From contig NZ_JAKVTG010000001.1 in assembly GCF_022489025.1 (NCBI RefSeq), positions 248,001-312,000 on the forward strand: DNA of 64,000 nucleotides. Direction: 5' to 3'. Source of the stretch: Planococcus halocryophilus. Its GTDB lineage: Bacteria > Bacillota > Bacilli > Bacillales_A > Planococcaceae. The first letter of the stretch is position 1. Each line of letters opens with the position of its first letter. Below the pieces are notes generated by a model. It made no database searches. It worked only from the letters and a program-made list of their open reading frames with translations, and had not been told where the DNA came from. The translations under genes and the position numbers were made by a program. Shown in pieces: positions 25,150 through 34,679 of this stretch.

Positions 25150-26343
25150 ATGTTGGAATTTGATACAAATATTGATGCACTGGCCGTAATTAAAGTTATT
25201 GGAGTAGGTGGCGGTGGTAACAATGCCGTAAACCGTATGATCGAACACGGAGTACAAGGTGTAGAATTTATAGCAGTAAACACAGATGCACAAGCTTTAA
25301 ACTTATCTAAGGCAGAAGTGCGCCTTCAAATTGGTGGTAAATTAACACGCGGTCTTGGTGCCGGTGCGAACCCTGATGTTGGTAAAAAAGCAGCAGAAGA
25401 AAGCAAAGAACAAATCGAAGAAGCTTTACGCGGAGCAGATATGGTATTCGTAACTGCAGGAATGGGCGGCGGAACAGGTACGGGTGCAGCACCAGTTATT
25501 GCTGGAATCGCTAAAGAACTTGGCGCATTAACTGTTGGTGTCGTTACGCGTCCATTTACTTTCGAAGGCCGTAAACGCTCAACACAAGCAATCGGTGGTA
25601 TTGCAACGATGAAAGAATCAGTTGACACATTGATTGTTATTCCAAACGATCGTTTACTTGAAATCGTTGATAAAAACACACCAATGCTTGAAGCTTTCCG
25701 CGAAGCGGATAATGTTTTACGCCAAGGTGTATCTGGTATCTCTGACTTGATCGCCGTTCCTGGATTGATCAACTTGGATTTCGCCGACGTTAAAACTATT
25801 ATGTCTAACAAAGGTTCTGCATTAATGGGAATCGGTGTATCTTCAGGAGAAAATCGCGCTTCTGAAGCGGCTAAAAAAGCTGTTTCAAGTCCATTGCTTG
25901 AAGTTTCAGTTGACGGTGCAAAAGGTGTCTTAATGAACATTACAGGCGGATCTAACCTTAGCCTTTATGAAGTTCAAGAAGCAGCTGATATTGTAGCATC
26001 GGCTTCTGATGAAGAAGTTAACATGATTTTCGGTTCTGTTATTAACGATAACTTGAAAGATGAAATTATCGTGACAGTTATCGCGACTGGCTTTAATGAA
26101 GAACAACTTCAGCCAAGAACGCCAAGAGGATCTGGATTGAATTCAAGTCGCGTCCAGTCGATTCAACAACAAACTCCAGCGCCGTCAATCCGTGATGCAC
26201 GCCGTGAAGATCAACGTCGCGACGAGCAACGCCGTGAAGAACAGCCACCTTATTACAACCAAGAACCACAAAGACAAGAAAAACATAGCGACGATGCACT
26301 AGACATTCCGACTTTCTTACGCAATCGTCAAAAGAGACGTTAA
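25150..26343 (+). CDS. ftsZ: Cell division protein FtsZ
   Basis: A 397-residue tubulin-like GTPase that forms the division ring. The tubulin signature [10 protein letters not shown] is at about residues 105-114 and the T7 loop [11 protein letters not shown] at about 208-218. The variable linker (about 318-380) is rich in Arg, Asp, Glu and Gln with a repeated [10 protein letters not shown] pattern. The C-terminal peptide [13 protein letters not shown] carries the binding site for FtsA, SepF and EzrA. AGGAGGAAAAAG site before ATG. Followed by a terminator, closing the dcw cluster. Confidence 0.98.
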   Translation: MLEFDTNIDALAVIKVIGVGGGGNNAVNRMIEHGVQGVEFIAVNTDAQALNLSKAEVRLQIGGKLTRGLGAGANPDVGKKAAEESKEQIEEALRGADMVFVTAGMGGGTGTGAAPVIAGIAKELGALTVGVVTRPFTFEGRKRSTQAIGGIATMKESVDTLIVIPNDRLLEIVDKNTPMLEAFREADNVLRQGVSGISDLIAVPGLINLDFADVKTIMSNKGSALMGIGVSSGENRASEAAKKAVSSPLLEVSVDGAKGVLMNITGGSNLSLYEVQEAADIVASASDEEVNMIFGSVINDNLKDEIIVTVIATGFNEEQLQPRTPRGSGLNSSRVQSIQQQTPAPSIRDARREDQRRDEQRREEQPPYYNQEPQRQEKHSDDALDIPTFLRNRQKRR

Positions 26344-26346
26344 TCC

Positions 26347-26377
26347 AAACAGCTGCCGGTTGGGCAGCTGTTTTTTT
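26347..26377 (+). terminator. Intrinsic terminator after ftsZ
   Basis: Stem AAACAGCTGCC / GGGCAGCTGTTT and seven T residues. Confidence 0.92.
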
Positions 26378-26394
26378 ATAGAGAAAGAGCTTAA

Positions 26395-26423
26395 TTGATA
26401 AATCAATTAAAACTTGGTACAAT
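26395..26423 (+). promoter_or_regulatory. Probable sigma-A promoter of ylmE-sepF-ylmG
   Basis: TTGATA (26395-26400), 17-bp spacer, TACAAT (26418-26423) with an upstream TGG giving an extended -10; 34 bp before ylmE. Confidence 0.68.
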
Positions 26424-26456
26424 ATATTGGACTTCTATAAGAAAAGTTGTGACTAA

Positions 26457-27125
26457 ATGAAACCGATTAAACCTATATTTGAAGAGATTACTGAACAATT
26501 ATCTGCTGTAAATAACACGATACAGATTATTGCTGTAACAAAACAAGTTGGCATAGAACGCACGAAAGAAGCGATTCAAGCAGGAGTTCATCATCTGGGT
26601 GAAAACCGTCCAGAAGGATTATCCCAAAAACTTGAAGCAATTGACGAAAATGTGTCTTGGCACTATATAGGCAATCTACAAACGAGAAAAGTAAAAGATG
26701 TTATTAATGAAATCGATTATTTACATTCATTAGATCGATTAAGTTTGGCCAAAGAAATTCAAAAACGTGCTACTCGGCCTGTAAACTGTTTTGTTCAAGT
26801 AAATGTGTCGGCAGAAGAGTCGAAAAGTGGTATTGAACCTGAAGATACAATAAACTTTATCGAATCACTCGAAGCTTATGACAACATAAAAGTGGTCGGA
26901 TTGATGACAATGGCACCAAATACGTCCGATGAAAGTGTAATCCGTGAAGCATTTAAAGGGTTAAAATCACTCCAACTTCAAGTGTCTGAGAAAAACTGGG
27001 CACATGCACCATGCACGGAATGTTCGATGGGCATGTCTAACGACTACTTAATTGCTGCTCAAGAAGGAGCTAGTTTTGTCCGAATTGGCACAGCATTGGT
27101 TGGGGCAGAAAGTGAGGAAAAATGA
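26457..27125 (+). CDS. ylmE: YggS/YlmE family PLP-binding protein (PLP homeostasis)
   Basis: A 222-residue fold-type III pyridoxal-phosphate protein of the YggS/PROSC family, which controls free PLP and amino-acid balance rather than catalysing a defined reaction. Motifs are IIAVTKQVG with the Schiff-base Lys, HHLGENRPEG, SWHYIGNLQTRKVK and CSMGMSNDYLIAAQEGASFVRIGTALVG. It is short of the usual first 8-10 residues but otherwise complete. In B. subtilis spoIIGA, sigE, sigG and ylmA-D lie between ftsZ and ylmE; here none is present. Overlaps sepF by 4 bp. Confidence 0.93.
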   Translation: MKPIKPIFEEITEQLSAVNNTIQIIAVTKQVGIERTKEAIQAGVHHLGENRPEGLSQKLEAIDENVSWHYIGNLQTRKVKDVINEIDYLHSLDRLSLAKEIQKRATRPVNCFVQVNVSAEESKSGIEPEDTINFIESLEAYDNIKVVGLMTMAPNTSDESVIREAFKGLKSLQLQVSEKNWAHAPCTECSMGMSNDYLIAAQEGASFVRIGTALVGAESEEK

Positions 27126-27607
27126 TGGGCGTGAAAGACAAATTTAAAAATTTCTTTTACTTAGATGAGTTTGAGGAACAAGTACAAGTTCGTGAACAAC
27201 CCGTTAAACAACAAAAAACAGCTCCGCGGTACGAAAAACCTGCTGTTATGCAAGAGCCGAAAAAAGCACCGAAAGAACGGCGCCAGAAAGTGGAGGAGAC
27301 CAATGTGTCTAATTTAGTCAGTATGCAAGGAGCTTCAAAAGCTTCAAAAGTTAGCTTGGCAGAACCAAGAGTTTATGCCGAAGCACAAGATATCGCAGAA
27401 AGCCTAAAGAACAAGCAAGCAGTAGTTGTGAACCTTCAACGCATTGAAAAAGATCAAGGTCTACGGATCATCGACTTTTTAAGTGGAACTGTTTATGCTC
27501 TTGGTGGAGACATTCAACGCATTGGAACGGATATTTTCTTATGCGTACCAGACACTGTAGAAGTGGATGGCGCCATTTCAGATTATTATTACGACGAGCA
27601 ACAATAA
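27122..27607 (+). CDS. sepF: Cell division protein SepF
   Basis: A 161-residue FtsZ-binding protein. The N-terminal amphipathic membrane-binding helix is MGVKDKFKNFFYL, followed by a Gln/Lys/Pro-rich linker (about 18-65) and the SepF domain (about 75-155) with VVVNLQRIEKDQGLRIIDFLSGTVYALGGDIQRIG, the dimer and FtsZ-binding region. SepF arcs anchor and order FtsZ at mid-cell. Two ATG codons start the gene, overlapping the ylmE stop. Confidence 0.95.
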   Translation: MMGVKDKFKNFFYLDEFEEQVQVREQPVKQQKTAPRYEKPAVMQEPKKAPKERRQKVEETNVSNLVSMQGASKASKVSLAEPRVYAEAQDIAESLKNKQAVVVNLQRIEKDQGLRIIDFLSGTVYALGGDIQRIGTDIFLCVPDTVEVDGAISDYYYDEQQ

Positions 27608-27627
27608 GAGGGGTGCCATAAAAAAGT

Positions 27628-27891
27628 ATGTCAGTTATATTAAATTTGATACTTTCAGCAATTAACATCTATTTTTATATTCTAATTGTTAGTGTATTCA
27701 TGAGTTGGGTACCGAGCATTAAAGAATCTAGTTTTGGACAAATGATTTCCAAAATCACAGATCCTTATTTGGACATTTTCAGACGCTTTATCCCACCAAT
27801 CGGCATGATTGATATCTCACCGATCGTTGCAATTTTCACTTTGAATTTAGCAAGCCAAGGGATTATTGTATTATATAATTTCTTCGTTTAA
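27628..27891 (+). CDS. ylmG: YggT family membrane protein YlmG
   Basis: An 87-residue protein with two transmembrane helices separated by the family-typical PYLDIFRRFIPPIGMIDISPIVAI loop. YggT proteins are tied to septal and osmotic functions but their mechanism is unknown. The ribosome binding site AGAGGGGTG is unusually far (about 12 bases) from the ATG. Position between sepF and ylmH is conserved. A terminator follows. Confidence 0.92.
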   Translation: MSVILNLILSAINIYFYILIVSVFMSWVPSIKESSFGQMISKITDPYLDIFRRFIPPIGMIDISPIVAIFTLNLASQGIIVLYNFFV

Positions 27892-27894
27892 TCT

Positions 27895-27923
27895 AAAACC
27901 TCACGTGATGTGAGGTTTTTTTC
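27895..27923 (+). terminator. Intrinsic terminator after ylmG
   Basis: Stem AAACCTCAC / GTGAGGTTT with a 5-base loop and a T-run. Confidence 0.88.
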
Positions 27924-27952
27924 TTGAAAAACTGGTCTGAAGGAGCATTGAT

Positions 27953-28738
27953 ATGGAAGAGATATTTCAGCATTTCAGAAAAGAAGAACAACAATTTATC
28001 GAGCAAGTTTCGGGCTGGCTACGTGAAGTGGAAGACCGCTATTCACCAAAATTAACGGACTTTCTTGATCCTCGACAGCGATTTATCGTAGAAGCAGTGA
28101 TGGGGTCGACTGATGTAAAAATGATGACTTCGGGAATTTTTAAAGATGCAGAAAGACAACGCGTATTGCTGTATCCCTCTTATTTCGAGCCACAAAAAGA
28201 AGACTTTAATATTACAGTTTTCGAATTGAAATACCCATCGAAGTTTGTTAATTTACGTCACCCCGATATATTGGGGTCAATCATGTCGCTTGGGCTTGAC
28301 CGAAGTAAATTTGGCGATATTCGTATTGATAATGATCGTGTTCAACTTGCTGTTATGAATGAAATCAGCCCTTATTTGCAAAGTAATTTTGTGAGTGCTG
28401 CAAAAGTGAAAGTTCAATTGAATGAAATTACAGACCTAACAGAAATGATTGAGACAAGTGAAGAGTGGACAGAAGAACCCTATACTGTTAGTTCGATGCG
28501 ACTGGATACGGTCATGAGTTCTGTCTATAACATATCAAGACAAAAAGCTTCTGCCTTAATTCATGGTGGAAAAGTGAAAGTTAACTGGACTTTGCAAGAG
28601 CAACCTTCATTTGAGCTACATGAATCGGACATGATTTCTTCAAGAGGATTTGGTCGAGTTCGTTTGATTATGATCGAAGGGCGTACGAAAAAAGACAAAG
28701 TTCGCTTGCAAATCGGTCGTCTAGAAACAAAAAACTAG
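27953..28738 (+). CDS. ylmH: S4-domain RNA-binding protein YlmH
   Basis: A 261-residue protein with an N-terminal YlmH-specific RNA-binding region and a C-terminal S4 domain (about 184-245) containing MRLDTVMSSVYNISRQKASALIHGGKVKVNW. In Bacillales YlmH binds obstructed 50S subunits and takes part in ribosome-associated quality control, complementary to RqcH (also in this window at about 50-51.6 kb). ATG behind GAAGGAG. It is preceded by a terminator, so a promoter probably lies in the short 27924-27952 interval or transcription reads through. Confidence 0.93.
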   Translation: MEEIFQHFRKEEQQFIEQVSGWLREVEDRYSPKLTDFLDPRQRFIVEAVMGSTDVKMMTSGIFKDAERQRVLLYPSYFEPQKEDFNITVFELKYPSKFVNLRHPDILGSIMSLGLDRSKFGDIRIDNDRVQLAVMNEISPYLQSNFVSAAKVKVQLNEITDLTEMIETSEEWTEEPYTVSSMRLDTVMSSVYNISRQKASALIHGGKVKVNWTLQEQPSFELHESDMISSRGFGRVRLIMIEGRTKKDKVRLQIGRLETKN

Positions 28739-28765
28739 CCGTCTTGGGAAAATTACGAAATAGTA

Positions 28766-28794
28766 CTGAAATTTAAAGTTATGAACGGTATAAT
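28766..28794 (+). promoter_or_regulatory. Probable sigma-A promoter of divIVA
   Basis: Perfect TATAAT (28789-28794) with CTGAAA (28766-28771) 17 bp upstream, 38 bp before divIVA. Confidence 0.65.
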
Positions 28795-28832
28795 AGAAAG
28801 ATAAGATTACAAGTTAAGGAGAGGTTTACTCA

Positions 28833-29354
28833 ATGCCATTATCCCCGTTAGATATACATAACAAAGAATTCAGCCGTGCATTCCGTGGATATCAGGAAGA
28901 TGAAGTAAATGAATTCCTGGAACAAATTATGAGAGATTATGAAATTTTGCTAAAAGACAAGGCAGCTCTTGAAGAACGGTTACGTACAACCGACGAACGA
29001 GTTGGCCATTTCAATACAATTGAGTCGACATTACAAAAATCGATTTTTGTGGCTCAAGAAGCTTCAGAAGAAGTTCGTCGTAACTCACAAAAAGAAGCAG
29101 AATTGATTATTAAAGAAGCAGAGAAAAATGCAGATCGCATTGTCAATGAATCATTGACGAAAGCACGTCGTATTGCAACCGAAATTGAAGAACTGAAAAA
29201 ACAATCTCGTATTTTCAAAAATCGTTTCAAAATGCTTGTTGAAGCTCAATTAGACTTGATCGAAACAGATGATTGGGAAACATTATTAGAATACGATATC
29301 GACACACAAAATTTAGAGAAGATTGAGAAGGACAAAGAAGAGACGAACTCTTGA
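28833..29354 (+). CDS. divIVA: Cell division initiation protein DivIVA
   Basis: A 173-residue coiled-coil protein that senses negative membrane curvature at poles and septa. The N-terminal lipid-binding domain is PLSPLDIHNKEFSRAFRGYQEDEVNEFLEQI (about residues 2-32), followed by two coiled-coil segments (about 33-60 and 70-145) with many Lys/Glu heptads. Its target MinJ and sporulation partner RacA are not in the window. AAGGAGAGG site. The ileS promoter overlaps its stop codon. Confidence 0.97.
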   Translation: MPLSPLDIHNKEFSRAFRGYQEDEVNEFLEQIMRDYEILLKDKAALEERLRTTDERVGHFNTIESTLQKSIFVAQEASEEVRRNSQKEAELIIKEAEKNADRIVNESLTKARRIATEIEELKKQSRIFKNRFKMLVEAQLDLIETDDWETLLEYDIDTQNLEKIEKDKEETNS

Positions 29355-29379
29355 CTCTGAGACTTTCTGAATCTATAAT
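29351..29379 (+). promoter_or_regulatory. Sigma-A promoter of the ileS T-box transcript
   Basis: TTGACT (29351-29356), a 17-bp spacer and perfect TATAAT (29374-29379). The -35 box overlaps the divIVA stop codon. Confidence 0.78.
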
Positions 29380-29396
29380 TACGACATACAATAAAA

Positions 29397-29630
29397 CGCG
29401 CTGATAGAGACAGTAGTTTATGTAGAACGCTAAAGCGAATCAGGGACAGTGGAAGCCTGATGCGGACATATAGATGAAAATCACTCTTGAGCAGAATTGG
29501 TGAATAGCTAGTATCCAATTCCGTCTACGCCACGTTACGGCGATCGAGTGGCAGCTATCTAGCTGCAACAAGGGTGGTACCGCGAGTTTAAGCTTCTCGT
29601 CCCTTTACCAGGGATGGGGGGCTTTTTATT
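29397..29630 (+). promoter_or_regulatory. T-box riboswitch leader, isoleucine-specific
   Basis: The conserved T-box AAGGGTGGTACCGCG lies at 29570-29584. Stem I runs from about 29397 to 29496, and its specifier segment GAAAATCACTC holds ATC (29480-29482), an Ile codon followed by a purine as expected. The 3' terminator is a 12-bp stem (GCTTCTCGTCCC / GGGATGGGGGGC, several G-T pairs) at 29592-29622 with a T-run. Uncharged tRNA-Ile would pair with the specifier and the T-box and stabilise the antiterminator, turning on ileS when Ile-tRNA charging is low. Confidence 0.95.
29592..29628 (+). terminator. Regulated terminator of the Ile T-box
   Basis: Stem 29592-29603 pairs with 29611-29622, followed by TTTTTA. 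Its 5' strand is the competing partner of the T-box antiterminator. Confidence 0.88.
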
Positions 29631-29651
29631 ATGTCTACAGGAGGAATAGAA

Positions 29652-32414
29652 ATGGAATACAAAGATACGTTATTAATGCCAAAAACCGATTTTCCAATGC
29701 GTGGAAATTTGCCAAATCGCGAACCAGAAATGCAACAAAAATGGGAAGACATGAACATTTACAAACAAGTGCAAGATCGTACTGCGGGTCGTCCGTTTTT
29801 CGTTCTTCATGATGGACCTCCATATGCGAACGGTGATTTGCATATGGGCCATGCACTTAACAAAGTACTAAAAGATATGATCGTTCGTTCGCGCTCGATG
29901 ATGGGCTTCCATGCACCATACGTTCCAGGTTGGGACACGCACGGTTTGCCAATTGAACAAGCTTTAACAAACAAAGGCGTAAACCGCAAAGAAATGTCTT
30001 TAGCGGAATTCCGCAAGCTTTGTGAAGAATATGCTTTCCAACAAATCGACAATCAACGCTCTCAATTCAAGCGTATTGGTGTTCGTGGCGATTGGGAAAA
30101 TCCTTATGTGACATTAAAACCGGCATATGAAGCCCGTCAAATTGAAGTGTTTGGTAAAATGGCCAACAAAGGTTATATCTATAAAGGATTGAAACCTGTT
30201 TATTGGTCGCCATCAAGTGAATCATCACTTGCTGAAGCTGAAATTGAGTATCACGACAAAAAATCTCCTTCTATTTACGTTTCTTTCCCTGTAACGGATG
30301 GCAAAGGCGTTTTAGTAGAAGGAACAAATTTTGTTATCTGGACTACTACACCTTGGACAATTCCGGCGAACCTAGGAATTTCCGTGCATGCTAAATTGGA
30401 TTATGCAGAAGTCTCTGTCAATGGTTCTCTTTACATCGTTGCACAAGAGCTATTAAAAGAAGTATCTGAAGAATTAGGTTGGACAGATGCAGAAGTTGTT
30501 CGTCTTATCAAAGGTGAAGAACTAGAACATATTCTTACAAAACATCCTCTTTATGATCGTACTTCATTAGTGATGCTTGGCGAACACGTCACAACAGATT
30601 CAGGTACGGGTTGTGTTCACACAGCACCGGGCCATGGTGAAGATGACTTCTTAATCGGTAAAAAATACGGATTGGACGTTTTATGCCCAGTAGATGAGCG
30701 CGGAGTTATGACAGCTGAAGCACCTGGATTTGAAGGCGAGTTTTACGACAAAGCCAATAAATCGATAACAGAAGCATTAGATAAAGTAGGTGCACTTGAA
30801 AAGCTAACATTTATCACGCACTCATATCCTCATGACTGGCGGACGAAAAAACCGGTAATTTACCGTGCAACAGCTCAATGGTTTGTATCGATTGAAGCAT
30901 TCCGTGATCAAATCTTAAAAGCGATTAAAGAAACTTCGTTTACTCCAGCTTGGGGCGAAACACGTTTATTTAATATGCTACGTGATCGTGGAGATTGGAA
31001 TATTTCACGTCAGCGCGTTTGGGGCGTTCCAATTCCTGTGTTTTATGCTGAAAATGGTGATCCGGTTATCACGGAGGAAACAATTGCACACATTGCAAAA
31101 TTGTTCCGCGAAAACGGTTCAAACGTTTGGTTTGAGCGTTCAACAGCAGAATTATTACCGCCAGGATTTACTCACCCAAGTAGCCCGAACGGTGAATTTA
31201 CAAAAGAAATGGATATTATGGATGTTTGGTTTGACTCAGGATCATCTCACCAAGGTGTTCTTGTTGAACGGGAAGATCTTCAATACCCAGCAGATCTTTA
31301 CTTAGAAGGATCTGACCAATACCGTGGTTGGTTCAACTCGTCGCTAACGACAAGTGTTGCAATCAATGGCCACGCACCGTATAAAGGCATTTTGAGCCAT
31401 GGCTTTACTCTTGATGGCAATGGGCGTAAAATGAGTAAATCACTTGGTAACGTTATTGTTCCTTCAAAAGTCATGAACCAAATGGGCGCAGATATCCTTC
31501 GTCTATGGGTTGCTTCTGTAGACTATACAGCTGACGTTCGTGTTTCTGATGAAAACTTTAAACAAGTATCAGAAGTTTACCGTAAAATCCGCAACACGCT
31601 GAAATTCCTTCACGGGAACTTAGCTGATTTCAACGAAAAAGAGCACCGTATCGCATTTGAAGATATGCGTGAAATGGATCAATACATGGCAATGAAATTA
31701 CAGAAGATGGTAGAAACTGTACGTAAAGGCTATGAAACGTATGAGTTTTCAACAATCTATCATGCATTAAACAATTATTGTGCTAACGATTTAAGCTCAT
31801 TCTACTTGGATGTAGCGAAAGACGTTGTTTATATTGAAAATGTAAATCACCCACATCGTCGTGCGATGCAAACCGTAATGTTTGATTCGTTAATGGCTAT
31901 TCTGAAGCTAGCAGCACCAATCATTCCTCATACGGCGGATGAATTATGGTCTTACTTGAGCTTTGTTGAAGAAGATAGTGTTCAATTGACAGATTTCCCG
32001 GAAGTTGTTTCAAACCCAGCGTTTGAAGGATTAAATGACAAATGGAGCCGATTTATGGATGTTCGCGATGATGTGTTAAAAGCATTAGAAGAAGCGCGTG
32101 CAGCTAAAACAATTGGTAAATCGCTAGAAGCAAAAGTAACGGTCTTTGGCGACGAAGAACTTGCTACATTATTAGCTTCTACTGATGAAAATCTTGCTCA
32201 ATTGTTCATCGTATCGAAATACGAGTATGGTGGTACACAAGATCAAGCACCAGAACATGCTGTAAAAATAAATGAAGTTTCAGTCACTGTAGAAAAAGCG
32301 ACGGGTGAAAAATGTGAACGCTGCTGGACAATTTCTGAAGAAATCGGTCAAAGCGAAGCGCATCCAACATTATGCCCTCGCTGTGCAAGTGTTATCGAAA
32401 CACAGTTTGCTTAA
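29652..32414 (+). CDS. ileS: Isoleucyl-tRNA synthetase
   Basis: A 920-residue class I synthetase. The HIGH motif is HMGH (residues 64-67), the KMSKS loop is at about 593-597, and the editing domain between them contains the [13 protein letters not shown] block. The C-terminal zinc finger has Cys888, Cys891, Cys908 and Cys911, typical of the bacterial, mupirocin-sensitive type. I set the start at ATG 29652, behind AGGAGGAAT, giving [21 protein letters not shown]; an in-frame ATG at 29631 lies within the terminator tail. Controlled by the T-box upstream. Confidence 0.98.
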   Translation: MEYKDTLLMPKTDFPMRGNLPNREPEMQQKWEDMNIYKQVQDRTAGRPFFVLHDGPPYANGDLHMGHALNKVLKDMIVRSRSMMGFHAPYVPGWDTHGLPIEQALTNKGVNRKEMSLAEFRKLCEEYAFQQIDNQRSQFKRIGVRGDWENPYVTLKPAYEARQIEVFGKMANKGYIYKGLKPVYWSPSSESSLAEAEIEYHDKKSPSIYVSFPVTDGKGVLVEGTNFVIWTTTPWTIPANLGISVHAKLDYAEVSVNGSLYIVAQELLKEVSEELGWTDAEVVRLIKGEELEHILTKHPLYDRTSLVMLGEHVTTDSGTGCVHTAPGHGEDDFLIGKKYGLDVLCPVDERGVMTAEAPGFEGEFYDKANKSITEALDKVGALEKLTFITHSYPHDWRTKKPVIYRATAQWFVSIEAFRDQILKAIKETSFTPAWGETRLFNMLRDRGDWNISRQRVWGVPIPVFYAENGDPVITEETIAHIAKLFRENGSNVWFERSTAELLPPGFTHPSSPNGEFTKEMDIMDVWFDSGSSHQGVLVEREDLQYPADLYLEGSDQYRGWFNSSLTTSVAINGHAPYKGILSHGFTLDGNGRKMSKSLGNVIVPSKVMNQMGADILRLWVASVDYTADVRVSDENFKQVSEVYRKIRNTLKFLHGNLADFNEKEHRIAFEDMREMDQYMAMKLQKMVETVRKGYETYEFSTIYHALNNYCANDLSSFYLDVAKDVVYIENVNHPHRRAMQTVMFDSLMAILKLAAPIIPHTADELWSYLSFVEEDSVQLTDFPEVVSNPAFEGLNDKWSRFMDVRDDVLKALEEARAAKTIGKSLEAKVTVFGDEELATLLASTDENLAQLFIVSKYEYGGTQDQAPEHAVKINEVSVTVEKATGEKCERCWTISEEIGQSEAHPTLCPRCASVIETQFA

Positions 32415-32433
32415 TCAATAAAAACAAATTTAA

Positions 32434-32484
32434 AAAGGGTTTGGAGAGCCGAAATTCGGTAGCTCCAGGCCCTTTACTTTTTTT
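32434..32484 (+). terminator. Intrinsic terminator after ileS
   Basis: Long outer stem AAAGGGTTTGGAG / CTCCAGGCCCTTT with an inner hairpin CCGAAATTCGG, and a T-run after ACT. Confidence 0.85.
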
Positions 32485-32494
32485 GCTGTCAGTG

Positions 32495-32503
32495 TGGTAA
32501 AAT
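32495..32503 (+). promoter_or_regulatory. Possible extended -10 promoter of lspA-rluD
   Basis: TGG followed by TAAAAT, 32 bp before lspA. No convincing -35 hexamer. Confidence 0.4.
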
Positions 32504-32534
32504 AGATTGACTGCTGAATTGACGGAGGATACAG

Positions 32535-33011
32535 ATGTTTATTTATTATGGACTTGCAATATTCATAATCGCATTAGATCAATGGACAAAATGGCTAGTA
32601 CTGAAAAATATGGAATTGGGTGAACGGATTTCGGTCATTGACCCTTACCTTGGATGGTTGTCGCACCGGAATCGTGGCGCTGCTTGGGGTATGCTAGAAG
32701 GACAGATGTGGCTGTTCGCTATTATTACAGTAGCGGTTATTATCGGAATACTTTACTATTTTCATAAACATGCACAAGGGCAACCTTTATTTCAGCTAAG
32801 TTTAATGGTTCTCTTAGGAGGCGCAGTTGGTAATTTTATCGATCGAATGTTTCGCGGAGAAGTCGTTGATTTTGTTGACGTACTAATTCCTGTGATTGGT
32901 TATGATTTTCCGATATTTAATGTGGCAGATGCCGCATTGACGATTGGTGTCGTGTTGATGATTATTTATATTATTTATGACGAAAAACAACAAAAGAAAA
33001 AGGTGTCTTAA
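32535..33011 (+). CDS. lspA: Lipoprotein signal peptidase (signal peptidase II)
   Basis: A 158-residue aspartic protease of the membrane with four helices. It cleaves signal peptides of prolipoproteins after diacylglyceryl transfer; the binding lipoprotein at 48.8-49.7 kb is a likely client. Conserved blocks are [43 protein letters not shown] and [11 protein letters not shown], the last two carrying the catalytic aspartates. The stop overlaps the rluD start by one base (TAATG), the classic lsp-rlu pairing. Confidence 0.97.
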   Translation: MFIYYGLAIFIIALDQWTKWLVLKNMELGERISVIDPYLGWLSHRNRGAAWGMLEGQMWLFAIITVAVIIGILYYFHKHAQGQPLFQLSLMVLLGGAVGNFIDRMFRGEVVDFVDVLIPVIGYDFPIFNVADAALTIGVVLMIIYIIYDEKQQKKKVS

Positions 33012-33922
33012 TGGAAGATTTAACGATTGAAATCACAAAAGAAATGGCCGGCGAACGAGTAGATAAAGCTGTGTCATCGATAGATGGAGACTGGTCGCGT
33101 TCACAGATCAGCAATTGGGTCAAAGAAGGTGCAGTAAAAGTTAACGGAGAAACCGTAAAACCGAATTACAAAGTACGTCTGCAAGACATTATCATTGTCA
33201 CTCCACCTGAGTTGGAAGAATTAGATGTAGTTCCTGAAGATTTAGATTTGGAGATTGTTTATGAAGATGAAGATGTTTTAGTGGTTAACAAACCTAAAGG
33301 CATGGTTGTTCACCCGGCTCCTGGTCATGCTAAAGGAACTTTAGTGAATGGGTTAATGCATCATTGCACAGACCTTTCAGGTATTAATGGTGTTGTGCGT
33401 CCTGGAATTGTTCATCGCATTGATAAAGATACTTCGGGCTTGTTGATGGTAGCGAAAAATGACGCTGCTCATACATCACTTGTTGATCAATTAGTGAAAA
33501 AGACAGTTACGCGCAAATATGTGGCTTTGGTTCACGGTCATATTCCTCATGATAAAGGAACAATCCAAGCACCAATTGCACGTGATCCTAAAGAACGTCA
33601 AAATATGGCGATTGTTGATAAAGGAAAGCATGCCGTAACGCATTTCCGTGTACTTGAACGTTTCGGAAACTTTACGCTTGTTGAATGCCGTTTAGAAACA
33701 GGAAGAACGCATCAAATCCGTGTTCACATGAAATACATTGGTTTTCCGCTTGTAGGGGATCCGAAATACGGACCGAAAAAAACAATGGATGTTGGCGGTC
33801 AAGCTCTTCACGCTGAAGTGATTGGTTTTATTCATCCGAGAACGAACGAATACATGGAGTTTTCTGCAGAGCCACCAGCTGAATTTGCAGAACTTCTAGA
33901 ATCTCTTCGCGATAAGGATTGA
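33011..33922 (+). CDS. rluD: RluD-family 23S rRNA pseudouridine synthase (YlyB)
   Basis: A 303-residue enzyme with an N-terminal S4 domain (about 15-75, SRSQISNWVKEGAVKVNGE) and a catalytic domain. The motif HRIDKDTSGLLMVAK holds the catalytic Asp138; GRTHQIRVHMKYIGFPLVGDPKYG is also diagnostic. The family isomerises uridines in helix 69 or nearby sites of 23S rRNA. Position after lspA and before pyrR matches B. subtilis ylyB. The pyr promoter -35 overlaps its stop codon. Confidence 0.93.
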   Translation: MEDLTIEITKEMAGERVDKAVSSIDGDWSRSQISNWVKEGAVKVNGETVKPNYKVRLQDIIIVTPPELEELDVVPEDLDLEIVYEDEDVLVVNKPKGMVVHPAPGHAKGTLVNGLMHHCTDLSGINGVVRPGIVHRIDKDTSGLLMVAKNDAAHTSLVDQLVKKTVTRKYVALVHGHIPHDKGTIQAPIARDPKERQNMAIVDKGKHAVTHFRVLERFGNFTLVECRLETGRTHQIRVHMKYIGFPLVGDPKYGPKKTMDVGGQALHAEVIGFIHPRTNEYMEFSAEPPAEFAELLESLRDKD

Positions 33923-33948
33923 CAAACCCGTTTCTCTTTCTTTATACT
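33919..33948 (+). promoter_or_regulatory. Sigma-A promoter of the pyr operon
   Basis: Perfect TTGACA (33919-33924), 18-bp spacer, TATACT (33943-33948). It overlaps the rluD stop and drives the pyrR leader. Confidence 0.82.
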
Positions 33949-33968
33949 TAAAAAAACAAATCGAATAA

Positions 33969-34652
<684 letters not shown>

Positions 34653-34679
34653 AGAGATAGAGACAGGGGAGAATGGAAA

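Noticed and set aside
25326-25940. 204-codon open frame antisense to ftsZ
   Set aside because: It lies wholly inside ftsZ on the other strand, has a low-complexity Pro/Ser/Ala composition typical of a mirrored frame, and no ribosome binding site.
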